Shown here: positions 1 through 9,070 of the stretch, one piece after another
Position numbering within the stretch: the stretch's first letter is position 1
Layout of the letters: every line of letters begins with the position of its first letter
Source of the DNA: OM182 bacterium MED-G24
Lineage (GTDB): Bacteria; Pseudomonadota; Gammaproteobacteria; Pseudomonadales; Azotimanducaceae
DNA length: 64,000 nucleotides
Reading direction: 5' to 3'
NCBI GenBank assembly: GCA_002457275.1
Contig: NTKD01000004.1
Coordinates: 1 to 64,000 of the forward strand
The notes under the pieces: generated by a model
What the model saw: the letters and a program-made list of their open reading frames with translations, nothing else
Database searches by the model: none
What the model was told of the DNA's origin: nothing
Translations under genes and position numbers: made by a program

Positions 1-787
<787 letters not shown>

Positions 788-1102
788 AAGAGTATTAATC
801 CAGTTCCCCTCGTTACGCCCTTTTGGGGCTCCCTCAGTTCCCTGTTGCGGATAGAGTCCGCAAATCTTTTCAGGTTGCTCGTATCCGAAGATACTCGCTT
901 CCTGGCTCAGCAAAACTACCATACTGTGTTCGTCCCAATTCCTTTCGGTTATGGTGAACACCGTTAATCAAGTAACTAGATCCCAAATAAAACCACCGAA
1001 ATGGCTTCATTCAGAGAAGTTCTCAATAAATTGTTGGTCTTGATGCTGAATGTATCTGACATCCACCATTCAAGTACCCACACCTATTGCGTGTTTTCCT
1101 AA

Positions 1103-1114
1103 CTGTTAAAGAGC
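1103..1114 (-). promoter_or_regulatory. rRNA leader boxA antitermination element
   Basis: On the minus strand the leader reads GCTCTTTAACAG, which matches the rrn boxA consensus TGCTCTTTAACA at nearly every position. It sits about 320 nt upstream of the mature 16S 5' end. BoxA RNA is bound by NusB/NusE and makes rRNA transcription resistant to Rho. The whole stretch 788–1265 is the transcribed leader of the rRNA operon and contains no protein gene. Confidence 0.85.
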
Positions 1115-1274
1115 TGTGACAGAGAACCTTTAGCGCGACAAAACCCACGCTGAGCTGATATCTCAGAAGGTGGTCGCGATGGGATCCTATGTCAGGCTTG
1201 AACGCTGCACTCAGTGCCGCCTCCAGACCCCTGATTGCTTGCGACAACCAGCTCGACCCGTGTCGAGGGGGCGA

Positions 1275-1302
1275 ATTATACGCAGGTCAAACCTGAAAAC
1301 AA
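1275..1302 (-). promoter_or_regulatory. rRNA operon promoter (P1-like)
   Basis: On the minus strand a perfect TATAAT (1275–1280) is preceded at 16 bp by TTGTTT (1297–1302). An A/T-rich stretch at about 1312–1326 sits where an UP element would bind the alpha subunit. The bases after the -10 are C-rich (TCGCCCCC), like the GC-rich discriminators that make rrn promoters sensitive to ppGpp and initiating NTP. This gives a 16S leader of about 480 nt. Confidence 0.75.
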
Positions 1303-1377
1303 CACCCGTGTCCGAATTTTTTGAAAGAACCGGCAGGAAAGTTCGATGCCCACCCTAAAACCTTGATAATCAATAAT

Positions 1378-2214
1378 TTATAGATCCTGCAAAGTGTCAT
1401 CTTGACGCCGGTAACGTCGTCTTACGGCATCAATGGGGCCGGAAGCCGTGTAGAGGATACCAATCACCAGCAGAAGACCGGGTGGGTAGGTGAAGATGAA
1501 CGCGAACAACACAATCACAATCAGCATGGAGAAAAAGGAGACCCGTCCCTTGAGATCAATCTGCTTGGGACTGAAGTACCTGATATTACTCACCATCAAC
1601 AACGCCAGTACCACCGTCATGACAGCCATGGGAAGCGCCATTTCCATCCCGGAATATAATCCGTTATCGACCCATACCCATACACAGGTTGCCGACGTAC
1701 CAGCTGCCGCAGGGCTTGCCAGACCGGTGAACACCGCGTTGTCTGGCCTGGTGTTGAACCTAGCAAGCCTTAGCGCGGCACAGGCCATATAGATAAAGGC
1801 GATCGTCCACCCGAATTTCCCCAGATCTGACAAACTGAAAGAGAACATCAGTACCGCGGGGGCTACACCGAAAGCGACCAGATCCGAAAGGCTGTCGTAC
1901 TGAACGCCAAACTCACTCTGCGTGTTGGTCATCCTCGCGATTCGACCATCCAGCGCGTCCAGAAATCCGGCGATTACGATGGCAATCGCCGCGCTCTCAT
2001 GCCTGTCAGTCATCGCTGCGATGATCGCATAGAAGCCCGAGAACAAGGCGCCGGTCGTGACCATATTGGGCAGAAGGTAGATACCACGACGAATGCCTGC
2101 TCGTTCGCCTGCAGGTACGACATCATCCTCTTGCGGTCCTGTCTCAGGCTGACGGTCGGTGGCACTAAACGGAATGACTGGTTCCGCGTCTTCCGAACCT
2201 TCTCTGTTTGCCAT
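1378..2214 (-). CDS. pssA: CDP-diacylglycerol–serine O-phosphatidyltransferase
   Basis: This 278-residue inner-membrane enzyme makes phosphatidylserine from CDP-diacylglycerol and L-serine, the committed step to phosphatidylethanolamine. The CDP-alcohol phosphotransferase signature DGRIAR-x8-G-x3-D-x3-D is complete, ending in YDSLSD (about residues 88–110). Several hydrophobic spans follow, with a basic C-terminus (RRRYRRQDD). The first 40 or so residues are polar and acidic, as in the Pseudomonas-type enzyme. It lies 35 bp downstream of ilvN and just before the rRNA operon. In Pseudomonas ilvC lies between ilvH and pssA; here that slot is empty. Confidence 0.95.
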   Translation of the reverse strand: MANREGSEDAEPVIPFSATDRQPETGPQEDDVVPAGERAGIRRGIYLLPNMVTTGALFSGFYAIIAAMTDRHESAAIAIVIAGFLDALDGRIARMTNTQSEFGVQYDSLSDLVAFGVAPAVLMFSFSLSDLGKFGWTIAFIYMACAALRLARFNTRPDNAVFTGLASPAAAGTSATCVWVWVDNGLYSGMEMALPMAVMTVVLALLMVSNIRYFSPKQIDLKGRVSFFSMLIVIVLFAFIFTYPPGLLLVIGILYTASGPIDAVRRRYRRQDDTLQDL

Positions 2215-2249
2215 CTGTAGTCCTCAGAAAAGGGCAACCCGGAAACACA

Positions 2250-2741
2250 CTAAATTGCCAGGACCTTCTCACCCCGTGAAAGCCCGGAACTGCCAGATCG
2301 GACAACCTCCATGATGACTGCGTCACCCAACGCCCCGATAAAGGCGTCCAGCTTATCCTTGGTGCCCGTGAGCTGAATCGTATACGTACTTCCGGTCACA
2401 TCGACGATCTGGCCCCTGAAGATGTCAGCTGTACGCTTTATTTCTGCTCGTTGACTACTCGTTGCCCTTATTTTGACCAGCATCAGCTCGCGCTCAACGT
2501 GACTGCCATCCGTAAGATCCACCAGTTTAACGACTTCAATCAGCTTGTTGAGTTGTTTCGTGATCTGTTCGATTTCCCGGTCATTACCGTGCGTGGTCAG
2601 TGTGAGACGAGACAAGCTCTGATCTTCGGTCGGCGCCACCGTAAGGGTTTCAATATTGTAATTGCGTTGGGCAAATAACCCTACGACGCGAGATAGGGCA
2701 CCCGCCTCGTTCTCGAGTAATACGCTGAGAATCCTTCTCAT
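2250..2741 (-). CDS. ilvN: Acetolactate synthase small (regulatory) subunit
   Basis: This 163-residue regulatory subunit of acetohydroxyacid synthase confers valine feedback inhibition in branched-chain amino-acid synthesis. The N-terminal ACT domain is plain ([20 protein letters not shown], then YNIETLTVAPTED), followed by the second conserved domain (HVERELMLVKI, IFRGQIVDVT). The chosen ATG gives the same length as E. coli IlvH and overlaps the ilvB stop in a TGATG, implying translational coupling. An in-frame start nine codons upstream would lie inside ilvB and is not preferred. IlvH is an equally valid name for the orthologue. Confidence 0.95.
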   Translation of the reverse strand: MRRILSVLLENEAGALSRVVGLFAQRNYNIETLTVAPTEDQSLSRLTLTTHGNDREIEQITKQLNKLIEVVKLVDLTDGSHVERELMLVKIRATSSQRAEIKRTADIFRGQIVDVTGSTYTIQLTGTKDKLDAFIGALGDAVIMEVVRSGSSGLSRGEKVLAI

Positions 2742-4477
2742 CAGGTTCGTACTCCCCTGCGCAGCCACATATCACGCATTGAGCCGTTTGGAGCCACGAA
2801 CATGGGGTACACGTGCTCCTCTGGATCCACAAGAACATCCACGAACACCAGGCGATCTTTCAAAGAGAAGGCCTTTTTCATCATTGGCTCAAGGTCATCA
2901 ACAGTTTCTATCCTGAAACCGACGTGTCCGTAGGCCTCCACGAGTCCAACGAAATCCGGCAATGATTGCATATAGCTATGGGCGTGACGCCCTTCATACT
3001 GCATGTCCTGCCACTGTTTAACCATGCCAAGAGCTTGGTTATTGACGTTGATGATCTTGATTGGCAGCCCGTACTGTGAGCACGTGGACAGCTCCTGAAT
3101 ATTCATCTGAATACTGCCTTCCCCTGTGATGCAGATGACCTGCTCATCAGGGAAAGCAAGCTGGACACCCATGGCTGCAGGCAAGCCAAACCCCATCGTG
3201 CCAAGTCCACCCGAATTGATCCACTTACGGGGCTGATCAAACGGATGATAGAGTGCTGCAAACATCTGATGCTGACCCACATCCGATGTCACGTACGCAT
3301 CGCCACCAGACAACTCATACGCGGCCTGAACAGCTTCTTGCGGCTTGATCTGCTTATCATCGTCCTCACGAATAACCTTCAGACAATCCTGTCCGCGCCA
3401 CCCCTCGATTTGTGTCCACCAGTCAGCCAGCACATTCTTCTGACCCTCAGTACGCTCACCGATCTGGGCGTCGACCAACTGGTTCATTTCCTCAAGTACC
3501 TGAGTGACCTCACCCACGATAGGAACATCAACTGTGACATTCTTAGAGATAGACGCAGGATCCACGTCCACATGCACAATCTTCGCGGTCGGGCAGAAAA
3601 GTGGAACCGTATTGGTGACCCGATCATCAAAACGTGCGCCAATCGCGAGAATCAGATCACTATGGTGCATGGCCATATTCGCTTCATAGGTCCCATGCAT
3701 CCCCAACATACCCAGAAACTGCGGATCTGTTCCCGGGTACGCACCCAGGCCCATGAGGGTATTGGTGATCGGATAGCCCAACGTCCGCGTCAAGTGGGTC
3801 AGGAGCTCACACCCCTCTCCCTGGATAACACCGCCACCGCTATAAATCACCGGTCTTTCCGCTTCCATGATCATCGACACGGCTTTCCGGATTTGCCCGG
3901 AATGACCCTTGCTTGCAGGGTTATAACTTCGGATTTCGATCGTATCGGGATATTCGAAGTCAATAAGATCCGTCGGGTTGGTGATGTCCTTGGGGATATC
4001 GATCACAACAGGGCCGGGTCGACCCGAGGTCGCGATCACAAACGCTTTCTTGATCGCTGGCGCGATTTCCTCTGCGCTTTTCAGCAGGAAGCTGTGCTTC
4101 ACAATAGGACGCGATATCCCGACCATATCCGTTTCCTGAAAGGAATCAGTTCCGATCAGATGACTCTGGACCTGTCCGGATAACACGACCAGGGGAATAG
4201 AATCCATATACGCCGTTGCGATACCCGTCACCGCATTGGTCGCCCCCGGTCCCGAGGTCACCAGTACAACCCCAGGTCGGCCGGTACTGCGCGCATAGCC
4301 GTCTGCCATGTGTGTCGCAGCCTGCTCATGACGGGTCAGAATATGGCGCACTTGGTTCTGCTGAAACAAAGCATCGTAGATATGCAGCACGGCTCCGCCA
4401 GGATAGCCAAAAATGACATCGACGCCTTCTTCCTGCAGAGAACGAATGATTGCATCCGCTCCGGATAATCTCTCCAC
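2741..4477 (-). CDS. ilvB: Acetolactate synthase large (catalytic) subunit
   Basis: This ThDP-dependent subunit condenses two pyruvates to acetolactate, or pyruvate with 2-ketobutyrate to acetohydroxybutyrate. Visible motifs are the N-terminal [14 protein letters not shown] with the catalytic Glu in [15 protein letters not shown], and the ThDP/Mg motif [16 protein letters not shown]. The latter has GEG in place of GDG, which I recall as normal for Pseudomonas-type enzymes. I prefer the GTG at 4477 ([14 protein letters not shown]), because it follows a strong AGAGGAAGAG ribosome site and aligns with the E. coli IlvI N-terminus. A TTG at 4525 would add 16 residues with no clear ribosome site. 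It is translationally coupled to ilvN. Confidence 0.93.
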   Translation of the reverse strand: MERLSGADAIIRSLQEEGVDVIFGYPGGAVLHIYDALFQQNQVRHILTRHEQAATHMADGYARSTGRPGVVLVTSGPGATNAVTGIATAYMDSIPLVVLSGQVQSHLIGTDSFQETDMVGISRPIVKHSFLLKSAEEIAPAIKKAFVIATSGRPGPVVIDIPKDITNPTDLIDFEYPDTIEIRSYNPASKGHSGQIRKAVSMIMEAERPVIYSGGGVIQGEGCELLTHLTRTLGYPITNTLMGLGAYPGTDPQFLGMLGMHGTYEANMAMHHSDLILAIGARFDDRVTNTVPLFCPTAKIVHVDVDPASISKNVTVDVPIVGEVTQVLEEMNQLVDAQIGERTEGQKNVLADWWTQIEGWRGQDCLKVIREDDDKQIKPQEAVQAAYELSGGDAYVTSDVGQHQMFAALYHPFDQPRKWINSGGLGTMGFGLPAAMGVQLAFPDEQVICITGEGSIQMNIQELSTCSQYGLPIKIINVNNQALGMVKQWQDMQYEGRHAHSYMQSLPDFVGLVEAYGHVGFRIETVDDLEPMMKKAFSLKDRLVFVDVLVDPEEHVYPMFVAPNGSMRDMWLRRGVRT

Positions 4478-4543
4478 TGACTCTTCCTCTGGAATCTTGG
4501 ACCGAATCTTACGTGACTGCGTCAACGCACCGCAGGTACAAAC

Positions 4544-4684
4544 TCACCACCTGCGAAAAGGCGAAGCATTCTCAATGAAATCAGGCACATCGTCAATGTT
4601 TACGCCCGTTTCGCCTACTCTTCGCACCTCTAGTCGACCTCTTCGCCCACCTTCTCGCACATAAGAACCGCCCACCGGGCCCAT
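4544..4684 (-). other. Upstream region of ilvB with a small unassigned reading frame
   Basis: Between ilvB and the DUF4124 remnant (about 4480–4840) I see no established gene. A minus-strand frame from ATG 4684 encodes 46 residues (MGPVGGSYVREGGRRGRLEV and on, ending SPFRRW). Without its start it could extend further to the TAA upstream. It is not rich in Leu, Ile or Val, so it is not an ilv attenuator peptide. It may be a gene fragment or chance. The A/T-rich stretch 4720–4800 is the likely home of the ilvB promoter, but no clear -35/-10 pair was found. Confidence 0.25.
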
Positions 4685-4841
4685 GATCGCCGCATCAAGG
4701 TTGAAATTGAGGTCGAATTATCGCTACGCATTCTCATCACCATCTATTTGAGTATTAAATATTCTCTAACCAACAATGTTTTAGGTATCAAACCTCATGT
4801 CAAAATTCATGATTGGTTCCTGATCAACAAGGCAATATAAG

Positions 4842-5295
4842 ATCTGCACCCATCTTGGGCTGCTGTCCTGCGGACTATTAATGGCGCTGGTGTCCTCGGC
4901 TTCTGAATACTAAACCTGGGTGGATGAAAGCGGCGTCACCAACTACGCCGAGCGAAATCCCCAAGGGTACAATGCACGCCTCATCACCAAGTAGCGACGT
5001 TCCAGAGAACGCTACGAGACAGAATCAACCGCTTCGCCGACGACGGTTACCAGCGCATCTTCATCAGCCGTTCATCCTGACGCGCTGGTCGCCGAGCAAC
5101 GCGCGGTCCCTGGGGGCCGAAGCCGCACAGACCAGGGCAAGCAACTGTAAAATCGGCTTAGACAATCTGGTCCGATTGCAGGCGTTTGCACGAATTCGCA
5201 TTAAAGGTGACGACGGCGGAGAACGTGTGCTTTCTCCGGCCGAGAAGCAGGAAAAGATAGACGACGCACGAAAGATCATCCAGGACAACTCCTAG
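4842..5295 (+). pseudogene. Decayed DUF4124-domain periplasmic protein gene
   Basis: Reading frame 4842 onward gives a signal-peptide-like stretch (LGLLSCGLLMALVSSASEY), a TAA stop at 4911, then TWVDESGVTNYAERNPQGY, the DUF4124 core. A TAG follows at 4992. The same frame runs to LVAEQRA near 5095, after which homology continues in the next frame (LGAEAAQTRASNCKIGLDN, then ARIRIKGDDGGERVLSPAEK to the stop at 5295). This C-terminal region is typical of the family. Two in-frame stops, one frameshift near a GGGGG run and no good start codon mark it as a pseudogene. A DUF4124 gene next to acetolactate synthase is common in Pseudomonas as I recall. It is convergent with, and overlaps, the pgeF end by 20 bp. 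Confidence 0.75.
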
Positions 5296-6034
5296 CACCA
5301 GGCTTCCCGGGGGCCTGTCGCCAGACCAGGACCGCAAATCGTCTGATTTCCACCGTTCCCTTCTTTGATGCCAGGCGGTGGGAGTAAAGCTGCTCTTTCC
5401 CTCCTGACAGAGCAGAACACGCGGTACATCTGTCGTCTGCGCGCTCTATCGCAACACCGCGCCCCTCCAGCTGATCTCGCGCAATCTGTTGCAGGTCCAT
5501 GTTCCAATGGTCGTCACGACTGACAGCAAAGCCGGTACCACGTTCTTGGTCAGTCATCCGGTCCCGGACTTTCGCATCAACTTCGTAGTGGCAGGGACCT
5601 ATGCAAGGTCCCAGGTACGCAACCAACGACGATGATTCAAATGTAGAAACCACTCGGTGGAGGATCCCATCCGCCAGACCACGCCATCCTGCATGAACCG
5701 CAGCTATTTCCCGTCCATCGACACTCGCAATCACAGCAGGCAGGCAGTCTGCGACGAGAATAGCCAGCGGTGTATCCTGCAATTGGCTGTAACTCGCATC
5801 CGCCGTCGCCTCTCCTGTCCATCCAGTCGCTATCTGGACAACCTCTGTCCCATGAACCTGCCGAAGCCAAACTGCTGTGTCCGGCAATCCACTCCCCAGA
5901 CGCTTACGATTGGCATTCACCTCAATCGGGTTATCACCGGTATGCAGTGCAAGGTTGCCATCGACATGGCTGGTCACTTTCACGAACACATTGGATGGCC
6001 ATTGCAGCATGTCAGATGTTCCCCCATTCGCCAT
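5276..6034 (-). CDS. pgeF: Laccase-domain purine nucleoside phosphorylase / peptidoglycan editing factor (YfiH family)
   Basis: The protein belongs to the YfiH/YlmD family of Zn/Cu-binding enzymes that phosphorolyse purine nucleosides and, in E. coli, remove mis-incorporated serine from peptidoglycan precursors. The three metal ligands are in place: His in QVHGTEV, Cys in VADCLPAV and His in AVHAGWRG. YLGPCIGPCHYEV and YSHR are also family motifs. The usual STTR-GGVS segment near the N-terminus is shortened to TSHVDGNLAL. I chose ATG 6034 (252 aa, start MANGGTSDML); a TTG at 6073 would overlap rluD and a later ATG lies at 6010. The C-terminus runs about 20 residues past the E. coli end. Confidence 0.88.
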   Translation of the reverse strand: MANGGTSDMLQWPSNVFVKVTSHVDGNLALHTGDNPIEVNANRKRLGSGLPDTAVWLRQVHGTEVVQIATGWTGEATADASYSQLQDTPLAILVADCLPAVIASVDGREIAAVHAGWRGLADGILHRVVSTFESSSLVAYLGPCIGPCHYEVDAKVRDRMTDQERGTGFAVSRDDHWNMDLQQIARDQLEGRGVAIERADDRCTACSALSGGKEQLYSHRLASKKGTVEIRRFAVLVWRQAPGKPGARSCPG

Positions 6035-6050
6035 CAATCTTGGTCCATCA

Positions 6051-6989
6051 TTATCCGAGTTCGAGTCCCTCAATCAGTGTTTCAAAGTCTGCTGGCAACG
6101 CCGCTTTGTACGACACCGACTTCCCATGGCCAGGGTGGATGAACGATAACGAATGCGCATGGAGTGCCTGCCGGTCAAACGACCGAATCAACGTCTGAAG
6201 TTCGTCGGACTGGTCCAGATGTTGACGATACGTCCCACCATAGACCGCGTCCCCAATCAGAGGATGACCCCTGTGTTGCATGTGAACCCGGATCTGATGC
6301 GTTCGTCCGGTCGCAAGCCTGAGCCTTAACAACGTGTGGTGATCATAACGCTCCAGCGGCTCATAGGAGGTCTCCGCAAACTTGCCAGCAGGGTGCACAG
6401 CCATCCTTGTTCGATGCACAGGGTGCCGGCCCACGGGTTCAGTGATCGTACCTCCAGCTCCCAGAACACCGTAAACCGCGGCAGTATAGTGTCTCGCCAC
6501 CGTACGTTCCTGGAGCTGATTCACGAGTGCTGTCTGACTGGTTAGGGTCCTCGCCACGACCATCAGACCAGTCGTGTCTTTATCCAGGCGGTGCACAATG
6601 CCAGCGCGTGGAATAGCCGAAAGACCACCATCATGGTGCAGCAGGCCGTTCGCCAGTGTGCCGGTAGCATTCCCAGCACCAGGATGAACAACCAGACCTG
6701 CTGGTTTGTTCAAGACGATGATCTCATTATCTTCGTGGACAATATTCAGTGGGATTGGCTCCGAAACCAGTTCCATCACAGGGAGATTCGCAACGACCAC
6801 CAACTCGGCCCCTGCGGGTACTTTGTCCCTGACACCTGAAGGATTACCGTTGACAAGGAGCTCACCAGATCGGATCCAATGCTGTAGACGGTTTCTGGAA
6901 TAGTCGGGGAACAGTTCGCTCGCTACGCGATCCAAACGTTGCAGTGCGAGTTCGGGAGGCACCGTTGCGTTCAGGCGAACGGTCGTCAT
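6051..6989 (-). CDS. rluD: 23S rRNA pseudouridine(1911/1915/1917) synthase
   Basis: This 312-residue enzyme isomerises uridines in helix 69 of 23S rRNA. It has an N-terminal S4 RNA-binding domain (residues about 18–80, RLDRVASELFPDYSRNRLQH) and a RsuA/RluA catalytic domain. The latter has the catalytic Asp in GIVHRLDKDTTGLMVVA and the conserved GRTHQIRVHMQH. It is divergent from bamD, the same arrangement as in E. coli, and is followed by pgeF, so the pair is probably one transcript. Confidence 0.96.
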   Translation of the reverse strand: MTTVRLNATVPPELALQRLDRVASELFPDYSRNRLQHWIRSGELLVNGNPSGVRDKVPAGAELVVVANLPVMELVSEPIPLNIVHEDNEIIVLNKPAGLVVHPGAGNATGTLANGLLHHDGGLSAIPRAGIVHRLDKDTTGLMVVARTLTSQTALVNQLQERTVARHYTAAVYGVLGAGGTITEPVGRHPVHRTRMAVHPAGKFAETSYEPLERYDHHTLLRLRLATGRTHQIRVHMQHRGHPLIGDAVYGGTYRQHLDQSDELQTLIRSFDRQALHAHSLSFIHPGHGKSVSYKAALPADFETLIEGLELG

Positions 6990-7071
6990 AGTGCTAACCA
7001 GCTTGGGGCTCGCCTGAGGCTATGTTTAAATAGCGACGGTTTCAAGCGCCGTTAGGACATCATCAGTCATC

Positions 7072-7911
7072 ATGCGCAAATATTTCGTATTCGTTTTCGT
7101 TTTCGCGGCTCTCTCCGCAATCACGGCCTGTAACAGTCAGGACACGGATCCCGTGGCAGCGGCAGTCAATTCCACGGAGGGACAGCTCTACACTTCAGCT
7201 CAGAGGAGCCTGCGTAGCGGCAACTATTCAATCGCCATCGAACAGCTTGAGCTGCTCGAGTCGCGTTTCCCGTTTGGCCGTTATGCACAGCAGGCCCAGC
7301 TCGAGCTTATCTACGCATATTTCAGAAGTGGCCAACCCGAAGCGGCCAGGGCCTCCGCCGATCGATTCATAAGACTGCACCCGCAACATGCCAACGCGGA
7401 CTACGCCTACTATCTCAAAGCGATGGTCTCATTCCAGGAGGATAAGAACTTCCTGGAAGGTATTCTCCCGATCAACCCCGCTCACAGAGACATTACTCGT
7501 TCGCGAGAAGCATTCGACTTCTTCGATGACCTGATCAACCAGTTTCCGGACAGCAAATACGCACCCGATGCAAAACAACGGATGGTCTACCTGCGCAACC
7601 TGATGGCAGAACATGAACTGGAAGTTGCCCGTTACTACATCAAGCGGGGCGCTTTCGTCGCAGCCGCAAATCGGGGCCGCAATGTCTTTGAGCACTATCA
7701 GACAACACCAGCCATACCTGACGCACTCGCTTTGATGGTAGAAGCTTACCTGTCACTGGAAATGCCAGACCTTGCCAACGAGTCTCTACTGGTGCTCCAG
7801 AAGAACTTCCCTGACCACCCTTCTCTCGATAACGAAGGCAACTTCAGACGAGCCGCCGCAGAGCGCGAACGTGGCTTCCTGGACATCATGACCTTCGGAC
7901 TCTTCGGTTAG
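7072..7911 (+). CDS. bamD: Outer membrane protein assembly factor BamD (lipoprotein)
   Basis: The protein is an essential lipoprotein of the BAM complex that folds beta-barrel proteins into the outer membrane. The N-terminus is a lipoprotein signal (MRKYFVFVFVFAALSAITAC) with the acylated Cys at residue 20. TPR repeats follow: YTSAQRSLRSGNYSIAIEQL, the family hallmark LESRFPFGRYAQQAQLEL, then VSFQEDKNFLEG and INQFPDSKYAPDAKQRM. At 279 residues it is slightly longer than E. coli BamD. It is transcribed away from rluD from the 82-bp gap between them; no clear promoter was resolved. The gap 7912–8108 holds nothing recognisable. Confidence 0.95.
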   Translation: MRKYFVFVFVFAALSAITACNSQDTDPVAAAVNSTEGQLYTSAQRSLRSGNYSIAIEQLELLESRFPFGRYAQQAQLELIYAYFRSGQPEAARASADRFIRLHPQHANADYAYYLKAMVSFQEDKNFLEGILPINPAHRDITRSREAFDFFDDLINQFPDSKYAPDAKQRMVYLRNLMAEHELEVARYYIKRGAFVAAANRGRNVFEHYQTTPAIPDALALMVEAYLSLEMPDLANESLLVLQKNFPDHPSLDNEGNFRRAAAERERGFLDIMTFGLFG

Positions 7912-8108
7912 TCGAGCACATCGTGGCGACCAAGACCCCGATCGCATCTCCTCCACTGTGTGCATCCGATACAGATGTTCTCTGGCCAGAAAGCTGATGG
8001 CTCCAAACAATAGCTGATCGCCCCAAAACAATAAGAGAGAAGCCTCGCACTTTTATGCGGACGGCTGACTACTTCAACACCCGCGCTCCGTCGCTTGTGC
8101 TACACCCA

Positions 8109-8567
8109 CTAACGACTTCGAGCTATTTCGTTGGAAACCTGCTCAACGTCCAGGATAGTGACATCAAACAGCAGATCCTTCCCTGAGAGTGGATGGTTAA
8201 AGTCCACTGTCGCGGTTTTCTCATCCAGGCCAATAACAACCCCGGGTAATTCTGCATCCTGCGCGTCTGCGAAGGATACGACCAATCCCGCCTCTAGGCC
8301 AATATCTGCAGGAAACCGTGATCGGTCAATCCGTTGAACATTCTCCTCCATTCGAGGACCGAACGCATCGTCACTCGCTACTTCAAAACAGCGTTGTTCG
8401 TTCACAACCATACCTGTCAACCGTCGCTCAAACGGTCCCGGCAGATTACCGTCACCATAGACAAAAGTTGCACCTTCATCCGGCGTTTCGTCCACAAGCT
8501 CGCCGTCATTGATCTGTAACCGAAACCGAAGTCGCACCCGGCTACCTGGCCCCACGGGTACGGTCAT
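8109..8567 (-). CDS. fkpB: FKBP-type peptidyl-prolyl cis-trans isomerase (SlpA/FkpB family)
   Basis: This 152-residue cytoplasmic prolyl isomerase and chaperone has an FKBP core with an IF (insert-in-flap) domain. The N-terminal half shows DGELVDETPDEGATFVYGDG and the LTGMVVNEQR turn. The C-terminal half shows VDFNHPLSGKDLLFDVTIL, typical of the SlyD/SlpA group. Its ATG overlaps the lspA stop (ATGA). The ribF–lspA–fkpB order matches many gammaproteobacteria, but ileS and ispH, its usual companions, are absent here. Confidence 0.92.
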   Translation of the reverse strand: MTVPVGPGSRVRLRFRLQINDGELVDETPDEGATFVYGDGNLPGPFERRLTGMVVNEQRCFEVASDDAFGPRMEENVQRIDRSRFPADIGLEAGLVVSFADAQDAELPGVVIGLDEKTATVDFNHPLSGKDLLFDVTILDVEQVSNEIARSR

Positions 8568-9070
8568 GATGCTTCTCCGCCGCTGGGTTGTTCCGAATCT
8601 CGCCTGGACGACAACAGGACGTCAAGAATCATCAGTGCGGCGCCAACCGAAACCGCAGAATCAGCGACGTTGAACGCGGGAAAATACCAGTCGTCCCAGT
8701 AGAAAAGCAGAAAGTCGACCACGTAACCCTGAAAAGCACGATCAAACAGATTGCCGATCGCGCCACCCAGAATCAGGCTCAAAGACAACGCCAGCAATTT
8801 CTCGCTGGCTTTGAGTCGTGTCATCCAGACCGCAATGACGATACTGACCACCAGCGACACAGTGGTCAGAAACCACCGTTGCCACCCCCCAGCGTCCGCC
8901 AGGAAACTGAATGCCGCGCCGGAGTTGTGCACCACAACCAGCTGAAAAACCGGCAACACATCCACCACTTCACACGCCCCGGGTTCGCAAAGCCCCAGCC
9001 ACTGACTCATTGAGCGCTTGCTGATCTGATCCAACACCACAACCACCGCGGTTATCACAAAATAGATCAT
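8564..9070 (-). CDS. lspA: Lipoprotein signal peptidase (signal peptidase II)
   Basis: This inner-membrane aspartyl protease cleaves prolipoprotein signal peptides such as those of BamD and LptE in this window. With the ATG at 9070 (MIYFVITAVVVVLDQISKR) it has 168 residues and four membrane spans. Catalytic and conserved segments are visible: NSGAAFSFL, GGAIGNLFDR, YVVDFLLFY and FNVADSAVSVG, the last two contributing the Asp dyad. The reading frame is open 42 codons further upstream, but that part lies inside ribF and is not credible. The start overlaps the ribF stop in ATGA. Confidence 0.95.
   Translation of the reverse strand: MIYFVITAVVVVLDQISKRSMSQWLGLCEPGACEVVDVLPVFQLVVVHNSGAAFSFLADAGGWQRWFLTTVSLVVSIVIAVWMTRLKASEKLLALSLSLILGGAIGNLFDRAFQGYVVDFLLFYWDDWYFPAFNVADSAVSVGAALMILDVLLSSRRDSEQPSGGEAS

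Noticed and set aside
3245-4183. 312-codon open frame on the plus strand
   Set aside because: It lies antisense inside ilvB, has a composition typical of a codon-bias shadow (many His, Arg, Asp) and no recognisable domain.
4544-4760. Possible ilv attenuator with leader peptide
   Set aside because: The short frames there are not enriched in Leu, Val or Ile codons and no terminator/antiterminator hairpin with a T-run precedes ilvB.
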